13,519 bases of DNA. Origin: Alphaproteobacteria bacterium UBA2723 (GTDB lineage: Bacteria > Pseudomonadota > Alphaproteobacteria > RF32 > CAG-239). Positions 7,201 to 13,519 of this stretch are shown here, in pieces. The position numbers were made by a program, and so were the translations under genes. The DNA lies in the NCBI GenBank assembly GCA_002353835.1, contig DEKL01000040.1, positions 1,153 to 14,671 of the forward strand. Reading direction: 5' to 3'. Every line of letters starts with the position of its first letter. Position 1 is the first letter of the stretch. Below the pieces are notes generated by a model. That model saw nothing but the letters and a program-made list of their open reading frames with translations. It was not told the DNA's origin and made no database searches.

Positions 7201-7723
7201 TTTCTCGTTCTTCCGGCGTGATTTCAAAAAATGATTTTTCCGTATAACCCATGGCGTTGGCAACGATTAACTCCGGAAACATGCATATCGCAATGTTAAA
7301 GTTTCTGACGGAAGCATTATAATATCGGCGGGCAAAGGATAAATCTTTTTCTATAATCGCAAGATTGTCTTGCAGTTTTACGAATTGTTGGTCGGACTTT
7401 AATTCCGGATAAGCCTCGGCGACGGCGAATATTTTTTGCAAACCGGTGGTGATTTCGGTTTCGGCCGAGGTCAGAGCCTTTATGTCTTCAGCGTGTTCGG
7501 CGGCAGTTCTTAATTCTGCCACGCGGGAAAAAGTTTCTTTTTCATGTTTGGTATAAAAGGATGCGATTTTCACTAATTCAGGTATTAAATCACGACGGCG
7601 CTTTAATTGTACGTCTATACCGCTCCAGCCCTCGTTGACCTGTTGATTGAGTTTGATGAGCTTGTTATAATCGTAAATAAACAGCAATAAAAGCGCTATG
7701 AAAACCGACCAAACATATATCAT
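7181..7723 (-). CDS. lemA: LemA family protein
   Basis: At 180 aa this is a full-length LemA. One TM helix sits at residues 2-16, followed by the family signature LNQQVNEGWSGIDVQLKRRR and DLIPELV (25-51). A long helical bundle follows. The conserved C-terminal region reads DLSFARRYYNASVRNFN, then FPELIVANAMGYTEKSFFE. LemA proteins have a short extracytoplasmic N-terminus and a soluble helical core. Their biochemical role is not established, though they are repeatedly found with DUF2207, TPM or DUF3137 proteins, as here. The start is supported by AAAGGA about eight bases upstream. The gene lies 16 bp after the 326-aa gene and overlaps the DUF2207 gene, so all three form one operon. Confidence 0.93.
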   Translation of the reverse strand: MIYVWSVFIALLLLFIYDYNKLIKLNQQVNEGWSGIDVQLKRRRDLIPELVKIASFYTKHEKETFSRVAELRTAAEHAEDIKALTSAETEITTGLQKIFAVAEAYPELKSDQQFVKLQDNLAIIEKDLSFARRYYNASVRNFNIAICMFPELIVANAMGYTEKSFFEITPEERENVKVNL

Positions 7724-7739
7724 CTTAAAGTCCTTTCGT

Positions 7740-8720
7740 TTAAGTATTATCTTCCAGTAATGACGAGATTAGATTTTCAATTTCAGAAGTATCCTGTTTG
7801 GCAATTTTTTTCTTTTTTTCGAGTTTGGGCGCTTCTTGTAATTTTATCGGCTCTTTGGGTTGTTTTTGTTCCAAGAGTTTACTGAGGTCGCCATTAAAAG
7901 CCTGATTTAATAAATCCATCGCCGAAACGCCGGATGCCAATAATTGTTCCACCGCCTGTTGGGCGACATTTTGTACCAAAGTTTTGCGCAATTCCAATTC
8001 CAACGCATCATCTTGTGCTACTTTCTTGCGGTTGCGTTGTTCCTGCATTTTGCGTTCAAAACGGGAAAATTCGGCGGAGGGCTTGCCACCACGCTTGAAA
8101 TTCGGCACATCCAAAAGATTATTTTTGACATCCGTCAATGTACGGATGCCGTTATGATCATAGGCTCGGTATATCATCCAATCGGTTATTAGTTCTTCGG
8201 TGATGGCTTGGTTGATGATATCTGCGGTTAGCGGATGTTTGAATTTAATAAAAGTATGCCCGTCAGGACCTTTGTGGGTAACGATATGACCGGAGAAAAA
8301 GGAATCATTCCAAGAATACGGGCATTCGGGGTGAACAAGGCGAAAAGTGGTTAAAATACCGACCAAAGCCAAATGCATTTCTTCTAAAGCTCTGAAGCCT
8401 AAAACTAGGGGATTACGGCGCACTTCCGGATTATGCACGATTTGCTGACAGCAAAACAGGTGCAGGCGATATAATTGCTTTTGCGTTTGTTCATTGATTT
8501 CCGGCTCAATTTCTAAGGGCAGGCTGATGGCCTTATTAACAAAGTCCGAAAGTAACATCCGCTTTTTTAAGCGTGTGGGAGCCGGCAGTTTGTCATCTTC
8601 TTCAGCATAGACGGCAACATCGTTTCTCATCTGTTGCCACAGCGCCGGCGGCAGAGAACTTTCAACTTCTTCTAGTTTGTTTATCAGCGTTATTTCAGGT
8701 ACGATTAAATCTGTTCCCAT
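7740..8720 (-). CDS. unrecognised soluble protein, first gene of the lemA operon
   Basis: I do not recognise a family for this 326-aa protein. It has no signal peptide or TM helix. Residues 1-130 look helical and include MLLSDFVNKAISLPLEIEP (55-73) and a CC pair (90-91). The middle contains FFSGHIVTHKGPDGHTFIKFKHP (141-163), a likely beta hairpin rich in His and Lys. Residues 205-236 are strongly basic (FKRGGK...RFERKMQEQRNRKK), suggesting contact with nucleic acid, ribosome or anionic lipid. The C-terminus has a helical segment (237-285), a Lys/Pro-rich linker (286-309) and an amphipathic end. Such a tethered terminal helix could bind a partner. It heads an operon with lemA (16-bp gap) under a consensus promoter. 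The ribosome site before the ATG is weak (AAGATAAGAAAACC). Probably lineage-specific; function unknown. Confidence 0.8.
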   Translation of the reverse strand: MGTDLIVPEITLINKLEEVESSLPPALWQQMRNDVAVYAEEDDKLPAPTRLKKRMLLSDFVNKAISLPLEIEPEINEQTQKQLYRLHLFCCQQIVHNPEVRRNPLVLGFRALEEMHLALVGILTTFRLVHPECPYSWNDSFFSGHIVTHKGPDGHTFIKFKHPLTADIINQAITEELITDWMIYRAYDHNGIRTLTDVKNNLLDVPNFKRGGKPSAEFSRFERKMQEQRNRKKVAQDDALELELRKTLVQNVAQQAVEQLLASGVSAMDLLNQAFNGDLSKLLEQKQPKEPIKLQEAPKLEKKKKIAKQDTSEIENLISSLLEDNT

Positions 8721-8754
8721 GGTTTTCTTATCTTAATAATGTTAAAGTACGCCG

Positions 8755-8783
8755 AGCATAGCATATTTTTTTTGCATTGTCAA
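8755..8783 (-). promoter_or_regulatory. consensus sigma70 promoter for the 326-aa/lemA/DUF2207 operon
   Basis: Read on the minus strand, a perfect -35 TTGACA (8778-8783), a 17-bp spacer with an A8 run, and -10 TATGCT (8755-8760). It lies just past the rlmH stop and about 35 bp before the ATG at 8720, leaving a leader near 28 nt. No terminator hairpin is visible between rlmH and this promoter, so read-through from rlmH is also possible. Confidence 0.82.
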
Positions 8784-8792
8784 GCAAACCGC

Positions 8793-9233
8793 TCAGATTC
8801 TATGATAGGGGTGGCCGGAGATGATGGTTTCGGCACGATAGATTTGTTCAGCCAAAACCGCACGCATTAAAATATGCGGTAAAGTGAGCTTGCCGAAAGA
8901 TAAAATTAAATCGGCTTTTTTTCTTGTTTCTTCCAAATGGCCGTCTGCCCCGCCGATAAGAAAGCAAATTTCCGAACAACCTTCGGTCATCCAATTTTCA
9001 AGGATTGAGGCAAACTCGGGACTGCTCATGTTTTTGCCTCTCTCATCTAAAACAACAACTTTAGCAGAGGGGACAATACAACTTTGTAAAAATTTGGCTT
9101 CTTCTTCCTGTGTGGTATTGTCTTTTTCTTTAATCTGCAAATTCCATTTCATACGCTCTTGGTAGCGCTTGATGATTTCACCTTCGGGAGAGGTTGCTTT
9201 GCACTTGCCGATGACACCTAGAGTTATTTTCAT
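8793..9233 (-). CDS. rlmH: 23S rRNA (pseudouridine1915-N3)-methyltransferase RlmH
   Basis: RlmH is a SPOUT-class enzyme that uses SAM to N3-methylate pseudouridine 1915 in helix 69 of 23S rRNA on the 70S ribosome. All the landmarks are visible in 146 aa: VVLDERGKNMSSPEFA (60-75), the glycine-rich SAM loop FLIGGADGH (91-99), the trefoil-knot segment LSFGKLTLPHILMRAVLAEQIYRA (111-134), and the C-terminal GHPYHR that contributes to the active site. The E. coli enzyme is about 155 aa, so the length is normal. Its ATG overlaps the TGA of the upstream flavoprotein gene (ATGA at 9230-9233), so translation is probably coupled. It is not next to rsfS, the frequent partner in many bacteria. Confidence 0.97.
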   Translation of the reverse strand: MKITLGVIGKCKATSPEGEIIKRYQERMKWNLQIKEKDNTTQEEEAKFLQSCIVPSAKVVVLDERGKNMSSPEFASILENWMTEGCSEICFLIGGADGHLEETRKKADLILSFGKLTLPHILMRAVLAEQIYRAETIISGHPYHRI

Positions 9234-10372
9234 TTATTTTCTCCGCTGATGAGTTTTTGGGCGGCTTCTCTACCGGAAGCAAGCGCTTGAACCACCGTAT
9301 CACCGGTGCCGCTCATGTCACCGGCAATGATGAAGTCTTCGGGAATATGCTCTTTGGGGTAATAAGCACCTAATGCTTCCACCAAAATATCATAACCGCC
9401 CAAAGAATAATCCGTACCGGCAAGCGTTTCGGCTTTGCCTTGGTCGTTAATGCGGTTTTTAACGGCTGAAATGTCATAATTGCCGTTTTTATCTTTGATT
9501 TCGGTGATGGAAGATAAATCTCTGACGATTATGCCGAATTTTTCCAATTCCAGTTGGTCACGCGCCATAATCCGCATATCTTCGCGACGGCGGCGGACAA
9601 ACATTTCCACATCTTTACTGCCGTTTTTCTTAGCGGTCATGGCACAATCCAACGCGACTTCGCCACCGCCGACGATAGCAATTTTTGAAGATTGGTATTT
9701 TTCGGGGTGGGAAAGATATTCGGTGTAGGGAATATAATGCTCACCGCCTTTAATGCCGGAGGTGTAGGTGATGGTTTTGCCTAAACTTAAAATAACGCCG
9801 TCATAATCTTTTTTAAGGGTTTGAAAATCGGTTATTTTGGTGTTTAATTTGACGGTGACACGGTCATTGTTGACAATGCGATTGATTTCATATTCTAAAA
9901 TTTCTTTCGGCAATCTGAAATCGGGTATCAGCCAAGCTGTGCCACCTAGACGGGATTCTTTTTCATATAAATCCACACACCAGCCGGCTAAAATCAGCTC
10001 ATAGGTTGCACCCAGACCGGCAGGACCGCCGCCGATAACCGCGGCTTTTTTGTTTGTTTTTGGCGGTAAAACGATATCGGGATAACCGCCACGGCGCATA
10101 ATTTCTGCCTGCAGGCAGGGAATTTCTACGGCTTTGTCTATCTTGGCGCGAATACAGGCCTTCTGGCAGAACCTATCCGGACAGACTAAACCGCAAGTTT
10201 GGGGTAACGGATTCTTTTCGGCAATTATGGACGAGGCCTTATTAAAATCATCTTTAAGCGCTAAGGCGATAAAGTCATGCGGGGAAACACCTAAGGGGCA
10301 AGCTTTTTCGCAGGGTTTAGCTTTACACCCCAAGCAGCGGGATAATTCGTTCTTAAAATTTTCGGTCTGCAT
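9230..10372 (-). CDS. GltD/PreT-like NAD(P)-FAD oxidoreductase with N-terminal Fe-S domain
   Basis: This 380-aa protein has an N-terminal Fe-S domain with two cysteine groups: C13, C16, C21, C25 and C60, C64, C69, C73. That is the eight-cysteine layout used for two [4Fe-4S] clusters in GltD and dihydropyrimidine dehydrogenase-type proteins. An FAD-binding Rossmann motif IGGGPAGLGATYEL follows (113-126), and a second nucleotide (NAD(P)H) motif VGGGEVALDCA (234-244). The FAD-closing motif IIAGDMSGTGDTVVQALASGREAA (348-371) is intact. These proteins pass electrons from NAD(P)H through FAD and Fe-S clusters to a partner. No GltA/gltB large subunit or PreA-like partner is in the window, so the electron acceptor is unknown. 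It is shorter than the E. coli GltD of about 470 aa, so I avoid naming it gltD. AAAGGAGA lies five bases before the ATG. It is co-transcribed with rlmH. Confidence 0.85.
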   Translation of the reverse strand: MQTENFKNELSRCLGCKAKPCEKACPLGVSPHDFIALALKDDFNKASSIIAEKNPLPQTCGLVCPDRFCQKACIRAKIDKAVEIPCLQAEIMRRGGYPDIVLPPKTNKKAAVIGGGPAGLGATYELILAGWCVDLYEKESRLGGTAWLIPDFRLPKEILEYEINRIVNNDRVTVKLNTKITDFQTLKKDYDGVILSLGKTITYTSGIKGGEHYIPYTEYLSHPEKYQSSKIAIVGGGEVALDCAMTAKKNGSKDVEMFVRRRREDMRIMARDQLELEKFGIIVRDLSSITEIKDKNGNYDISAVKNRINDQGKAETLAGTDYSLGGYDILVEALGAYYPKEHIPEDFIIAGDMSGTGDTVVQALASGREAAQKLISGENK

Positions 10373-10442
10373 TTTGTTCTCCTTTATCTTGATTATTCTT
10401 ACTTACCATCTCTTGTCACGCAAGCCTAAAAAATCGGGCGGT

Positions 10443-10488
10443 GGATATTTTTGCCGTCAACACAGATAAAAATATCCTGTTTTTTTTA
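10443..10488 (+). terminator. orphan intrinsic terminator in a divergent intergenic region
   Basis: GGATATTTTT (10443-10452) and AAAAATATCC (10468-10477) form a perfect 10-bp stem around a 15-nt loop, followed by TG and eight T (10480-10487). The orientation fits plus-strand transcription. No plus-strand gene lies upstream; the preceding 1.1 kb is antisense to the flavoprotein gene. It could end a small RNA, block antisense read-through into the AsmA-like gene, or act as an attenuator. On the minus strand there is no adjacent T tract. Confidence 0.7.
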
Positions 10489-10491
10489 ATT

Positions 10492-10533
10492 GTTTACGTT
10501 AAATTTACTAAAAACGGTTTACATTAACTAAAA
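10492..10533. promoter_or_regulatory. paired GTTTAC(G/A)TTAA motifs, possible operator
   Basis: GTTTACGTTAA starts at 10492 and GTTTACATTAA at 10517, a 25-bp offset. Each is followed within a few bases by ACTAAAA. A CGCGA-TAAGT-TCGCG palindrome follows at about 10536-10550. They sit in the leader or promoter region of the AsmA-like gene. No clear -35/-10 pair stands out. Binding by a regulator is a guess. Confidence 0.3.
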
Positions 10534-10576
10534 TCGCGATAAGTTCGCGTTGTTTGTAATAAATAGGGTGTTTTAA

Positions 10577-13519
10577 GTGAGCACAAAGATCCGGAAATTA
10601 CGCTTTTTAGCTTTGTTTTGGGACTATGCTAGCGCTTTGTCTTTGATTGCGCTGTTGGTTTTGCTGTGGAATTTGGGCAAAGGTCCGATTAAAGTTAATT
10701 TCTTAAAACCCTATATTATTCAAGCTTTAACTAATGATACCTCATCTTATGATCTGGCTGTCGGCAAGGTTAATCTAGAGTTGGTTCATTCCGTGCAACC
10801 GGTAAAAATTATTGCGCGTGATGTCATATTTCAAGCTAAAAATGAAGATTATTTAATTAACGCGCCGCGTTTATCATTATCTTTTTCGGCAAGAGCTTTG
10901 CTTAAAGGAATGCTTGCACCGAGTTCTATTACGGTTGAGGAGCCGGATATATATCTTAAAAACGTTTACGGGTTGAAAAAAGACAAAGAAACAGAAGAAG
11001 TTACGACCAAATCTATTGATGAACAACAGAAAATTCGTATGAAAAAATTGGAATTCTTCTTTACCCAGTTTGAGGATTTTCTGCAACGCTTTAACTCTAA
11101 AGAACAGCTTTATCTGGAAAGCTTTATTAACAATATTGAAGTGCTTGACGGTACGCTGACGGTAAACGAGGTGGAAACCGGACAGCAATTCACGTTCCAA
11201 AATATGAATTTTCAATTTGAGCGGCGGCTTTCCGATATTGTGATTAAAACGGACAGTGCCGTTCGTTTCAGCGACCGTGCCTCGGCTTTGGATATGGAGC
11301 TTAAATACAGAATTTTTAATGATGAACTGCTGTTTACTTTGAATTTTTCCGATTTGGTGGTTACGGATTTGTATGATATCTTAGTGGCGAATAAAGGGGA
11401 AATTCGTGCAGTGGATATTCCGGTTAACGGACAGGTTTCGGCGCTGATAGATTTCGGTAATGTTTTGAAAAATAAAGAGCAATTTGCGGAAAGTTTCGGA
11501 AATAATATCAAAGATATCAGCTTTTCTATTGAGGGCGGGGAAGGAAAGATCGGTTTTGGTGACAGTAAAGATTTTGACTATGATGTTTCTTCCTTTAATC
11601 TAGACGGTAGTCTGCATGGCGGTCTGGACAAGGTTAAAATTGAAAATGCACAGTTTGATTTTGATGGTAAAAGAGCAGAGCTCAGCCTTTCGGCAGAAGG
11701 GTTTGAAGATTATATCTTAAAAGGTAATTTGGAAGATTTTAAGCTTAGTTTTAAGGCGAAAATCGGCGAATTTGATATGGATGAACTTTCTTTCTTATGG
11801 CCTAAGTATTTGGGGGAAGATGCGTGGGCGTGGTGTCATGACGGGCTTTCCGGCGGTAAAATTTCCAACGGACAATTTGTGTTTGATTTCGGTTGGGATA
11901 AAAAAGCCGAAAAATTCGGGTTGTTAAAGCTTACCGGCACGGCAGATATTGCAGATTCAAACTTGTTTTACTTAGAAGGAATGCCGATTATTCATAACGT
12001 GTACGGAACAGCGTCTTTTTCGCATGATAAAATTGATATTAAGGTTGATAAAGGGGTATCAGACGGGGTTATTTTAACCGGCGGTAATGTGTTGTTATAT
12101 GATTTGGATAAAGAGGATAATTTTATTTCCATTAACCTGACCGGAAATTCAACCATTACCGATGCGCTAAAGCTGATAGACCATGAGCCGCTGGGCTTTA
12201 CCAAAGAAATGGGGGTTAATCCGGATGAAGTTGCCGGTGATGTGGATATTGACTTAAAGCTTGATTTTGAATTGAGAAAAGATTTAGCACCGGAAGATTT
12301 GAAAGTTGAAGTCAACGGCGATTTGAAACAGGTGGAATATTTAGGGCTTGAGGAAGGTAAAACGTTTGTGGCTGATGCCTTAAAATTAAAGGTAACGGAA
12401 AAAGGTTTTGAGCTGACCGGAGTGGCAAAATATCAGGATATCCCGATTGATTTGACCTTAAAAGAGGTGTTTAAGGAAAAAGATTATAAGAGTAAAATCA
12501 GCGCTAAGGTTAAAGTTGATGATAAGGTGTTAAAAACGCTCGGCGCTGATGTGGAACTATTAAAAGCCCCATATTTTACCGGTGTTTCTGATGTAGAGGC
12601 GACAATCACATTTTTAAATAACGGCGATTTAGATATTATGGCGGACGGTTCGCTTAAAGATGTGGCGATGGATTATGCCTTTTTGGGTTTTGCCAAGCCG
12701 AAAGGAATTCCTTGTCGGGCTAAAACCGATTTTATTGTTTCCAAAGATAAACTCAAAGAAGTTAAAAGCTTTTCTTTGTTAAAGGCGCAGTTTGAGGCCA
12801 AGGGAACAATGGCGGCTGATGATAAAGGGCGGATTAAAACGGTAGATATCGCAGAAATTAAAGCGCAAAAAGCATTTGCTAAGGCTAAAGTTGATTTCAG
12901 CTATGAGCCGAAATTGAAGCTAAAGGTAACGGTAACCGGTGATGCCTATGATTTGACGGAGTTTTTTGACAGTAAAAAGGTGTTAACGGATGAGGAAAAA
13001 GCCTTAAAGAAAAAGAGCTTGAAAGATCCGTTGGAAGATGTGCCGGATACGGATATTGTGGTCGGGGTTAATAAACTTTGGACGAATAATAACGTGCCGA
13101 TTACCAATTTTGCCGGACGGGCGGAATTAAGAAACGGTATCGGACTTCATAAGATGAATATGGTCGGCAATTACGGCATGAGCAAAGATGTTAAGATGAA
13201 ACTTAATTTTGAGCCGAGAGGAAGTGAATATGTCTTAAATATTGACTCCAATAATGCCGGCAGTACGTTAAAAGTTTTGCGTTTATATAATAATATGCGC
13301 GGCGGTAATTTACAAATTGAGGCAAAGCGTGATAAGTACAGAAACTTCAAAGGCTTTGCCAAAGTTCGTGATTTCTCGGTGGTTAATACGCCGATTATCG
13401 CAAAGATTTTATCGGTTGCCTCTTTAACCGGAATTTTGGATACCTTAACCGGCGAAGGATTACGTTTTTCGCATCTTAATGCGCCGTTTACCTACACTTT
13501 TTCCACCAAAGATTTGGCA
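10577..13519 (+). CDS. AsmA/YhdP-like (DUF3971-type) envelope protein, 3' end outside window
   Basis: The frame is open for 981 codons to the window edge. The GTG start is the first possible one: TAA lies immediately before it in frame, an AGGGTG site is six bases upstream, and the next in-frame ATG is about 100 codons on. The N-terminus has a single TM anchor (about 16-33, ALSLIALLVLLW) preceded by basic residues. A long, beta-strand-rich periplasmic region follows. LWPKYLGEDAWAWCHDGLSGGKISNG (about 406-431) is typical of DUF3971 proteins. The visible end, DFSVVNTPIIAKILSVASLTGILDTLTGEGLRFSHLNAPF (about 934-973), is the conserved AsmA-like C-terminal motif. Known relatives (YhdP, TamB, AsmA) are bridge-like proteins linked to phospholipid movement or outer-membrane homeostasis. 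A similar role here is inferred. It is transcribed divergently from the flavoprotein/rlmH genes. Confidence 0.88.
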   Translation, partial: MSTKIRKLRFLALFWDYASALSLIALLVLLWNLGKGPIKVNFLKPYIIQALTNDTSSYDLAVGKVNLELVHSVQPVKIIARDVIFQAKNEDYLINAPRLSLSFSARALLKGMLAPSSITVEEPDIYLKNVYGLKKDKETEEVTTKSIDEQQKIRMKKLEFFFTQFEDFLQRFNSKEQLYLESFINNIEVLDGTLTVNEVETGQQFTFQNMNFQFERRLSDIVIKTDSAVRFSDRASALDMELKYRIFNDELLFTLNFSDLVVTDLYDILVANKGEIRAVDIPVNGQVSALIDFGNVLKNKEQFAESFGNNIKDISFSIEGGEGKIGFGDSKDFDYDVSSFNLDGSLHGGLDKVKIENAQFDFDGKRAELSLSAEGFEDYILKGNLEDFKLSFKAKIGEFDMDELSFLWPKYLGEDAWAWCHDGLSGGKISNGQFVFDFGWDKKAEKFGLLKLTGTADIADSNLFYLEGMPIIHNVYGTASFSHDKIDIKVDKGVSDGVILTGGNVLLYDLDKEDNFISINLTGNSTITDALKLIDHEPLGFTKEMGVNPDEVAGDVDIDLKLDFELRKDLAPEDLKVEVNGDLKQVEYLGLEEGKTFVADALKLKVTEKGFELTGVAKYQDIPIDLTLKEVFKEKDYKSKISAKVKVDDKVLKTLGADVELLKAPYFTGVSDVEATITFLNNGDLDIMADGSLKDVAMDYAFLGFAKPKGIPCRAKTDFIVSKDKLKEVKSFSLLKAQFEAKGTMAADDKGRIKTVDIAEIKAQKAFAKAKVDFSYEPKLKLKVTVTGDAYDLTEFFDSKKVLTDEEKALKKKSLKDPLEDVPDTDIVVGVNKLWTNNNVPITNFAGRAELRNGIGLHKMNMVGNYGMSKDVKMKLNFEPRGSEYVLNIDSNNAGSTLKVLRLYNNMRGGNLQIEAKRDKYRNFKGFAKVRDFSVVNTPIIAKILSVASLTGILDTLTGEGLRFSHLNAPFTYTFSTKDLA

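Noticed and set aside
7201..7263. Upstream ATG (7263) as the DUF2207 start
   Set aside because: It would put 21 charged residues in front of an otherwise standard signal peptide and extend the overlap with lemA to more than 80 bp.
8761..8777. GCAT...TGCAT near-palindrome with T8 between -35 and -10
   Set aside because: It coincides with the promoter spacer. The arms are only 4-5 bp, too weak to claim an operator.
10486..10502. TTAA...TTAA pair resembling a CtrA box
   Set aside because: The spacing is 9 bp; the known CtrA motif needs TTAA-N7-TTAA.
11212..12315. Minus-strand open frames of about 100 codons inside the AsmA-like gene
   Set aside because: Their Ser/Lys-rich composition mirrors the real plus-strand coding frame, and they have no ribosome sites or family motifs.

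Overview
The window is 13.5 kb of AT-leaning Gram-negative chromosome. Exported and inner-membrane proteins (LemA, DUF2207, DUF4139, a DUF3137-like protein and an AsmA/YhdP-like protein) sit beside housekeeping rlmH. The AsmA-like protein and the TPR-methyltransferase architecture fit an alphaproteobacterium, perhaps one of the AT-rich host-associated or gut lineages. That placement is inference; there is no rRNA or tRNA here to fix the taxon. No CRISPR array, prophage, transposase or tRNA was found. The coding regions look intact and vertically inherited.

Layout, left to right. 31-1566 (+): TPR protein with a C-terminal SAM methyltransferase. 1561-1830: a dense non-coding patch with a perfect 28-bp direct repeat, a long imperfect inverted repeat, several hairpins, a 55-codon ORF of doubtful status and a strong bidirectional terminator. 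1839-2885 (-): unrecognised protein with a charged N-terminus, a signal-like segment and a Gly/His/Ser-rich tail, under its own consensus promoter. 3071-3841 (+): two-TM DUF3137-like protein. 3914-5377 (+): exported DUF4139 protein with its own promoter. 5394-5431: bidirectional terminator shared with the converging operon.

8720 back to 5440 (-): a three-gene operon of an unrecognised 326-aa soluble protein, lemA and DUF2207, driven by a TTGACA-17-TATGCT promoter at 8755-8783. 10372 back to 8793 (-): a GltD/PreT-like Fe-S flavoprotein translationally coupled (ATGA overlap) to rlmH. 10373-10576: divergent intergenic region with an orphan plus-strand terminator and repeated GTTTAC motifs. 10577 to the window end (+): the first 981 codons of a large AsmA/YhdP-like (DUF3971-type) protein, cut by the edge.

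The likely functional theme is envelope maintenance. LemA, DUF2207 and DUF3137-like proteins are recurrent genomic partners, DUF4139 is exported, and AsmA-like proteins are linked to phospholipid transport across the envelope. The least explained items are the repeat patch at 1561-1830, the 348-aa and 326-aa orphan proteins, and the terminator that has no obvious gene upstream near 10460.
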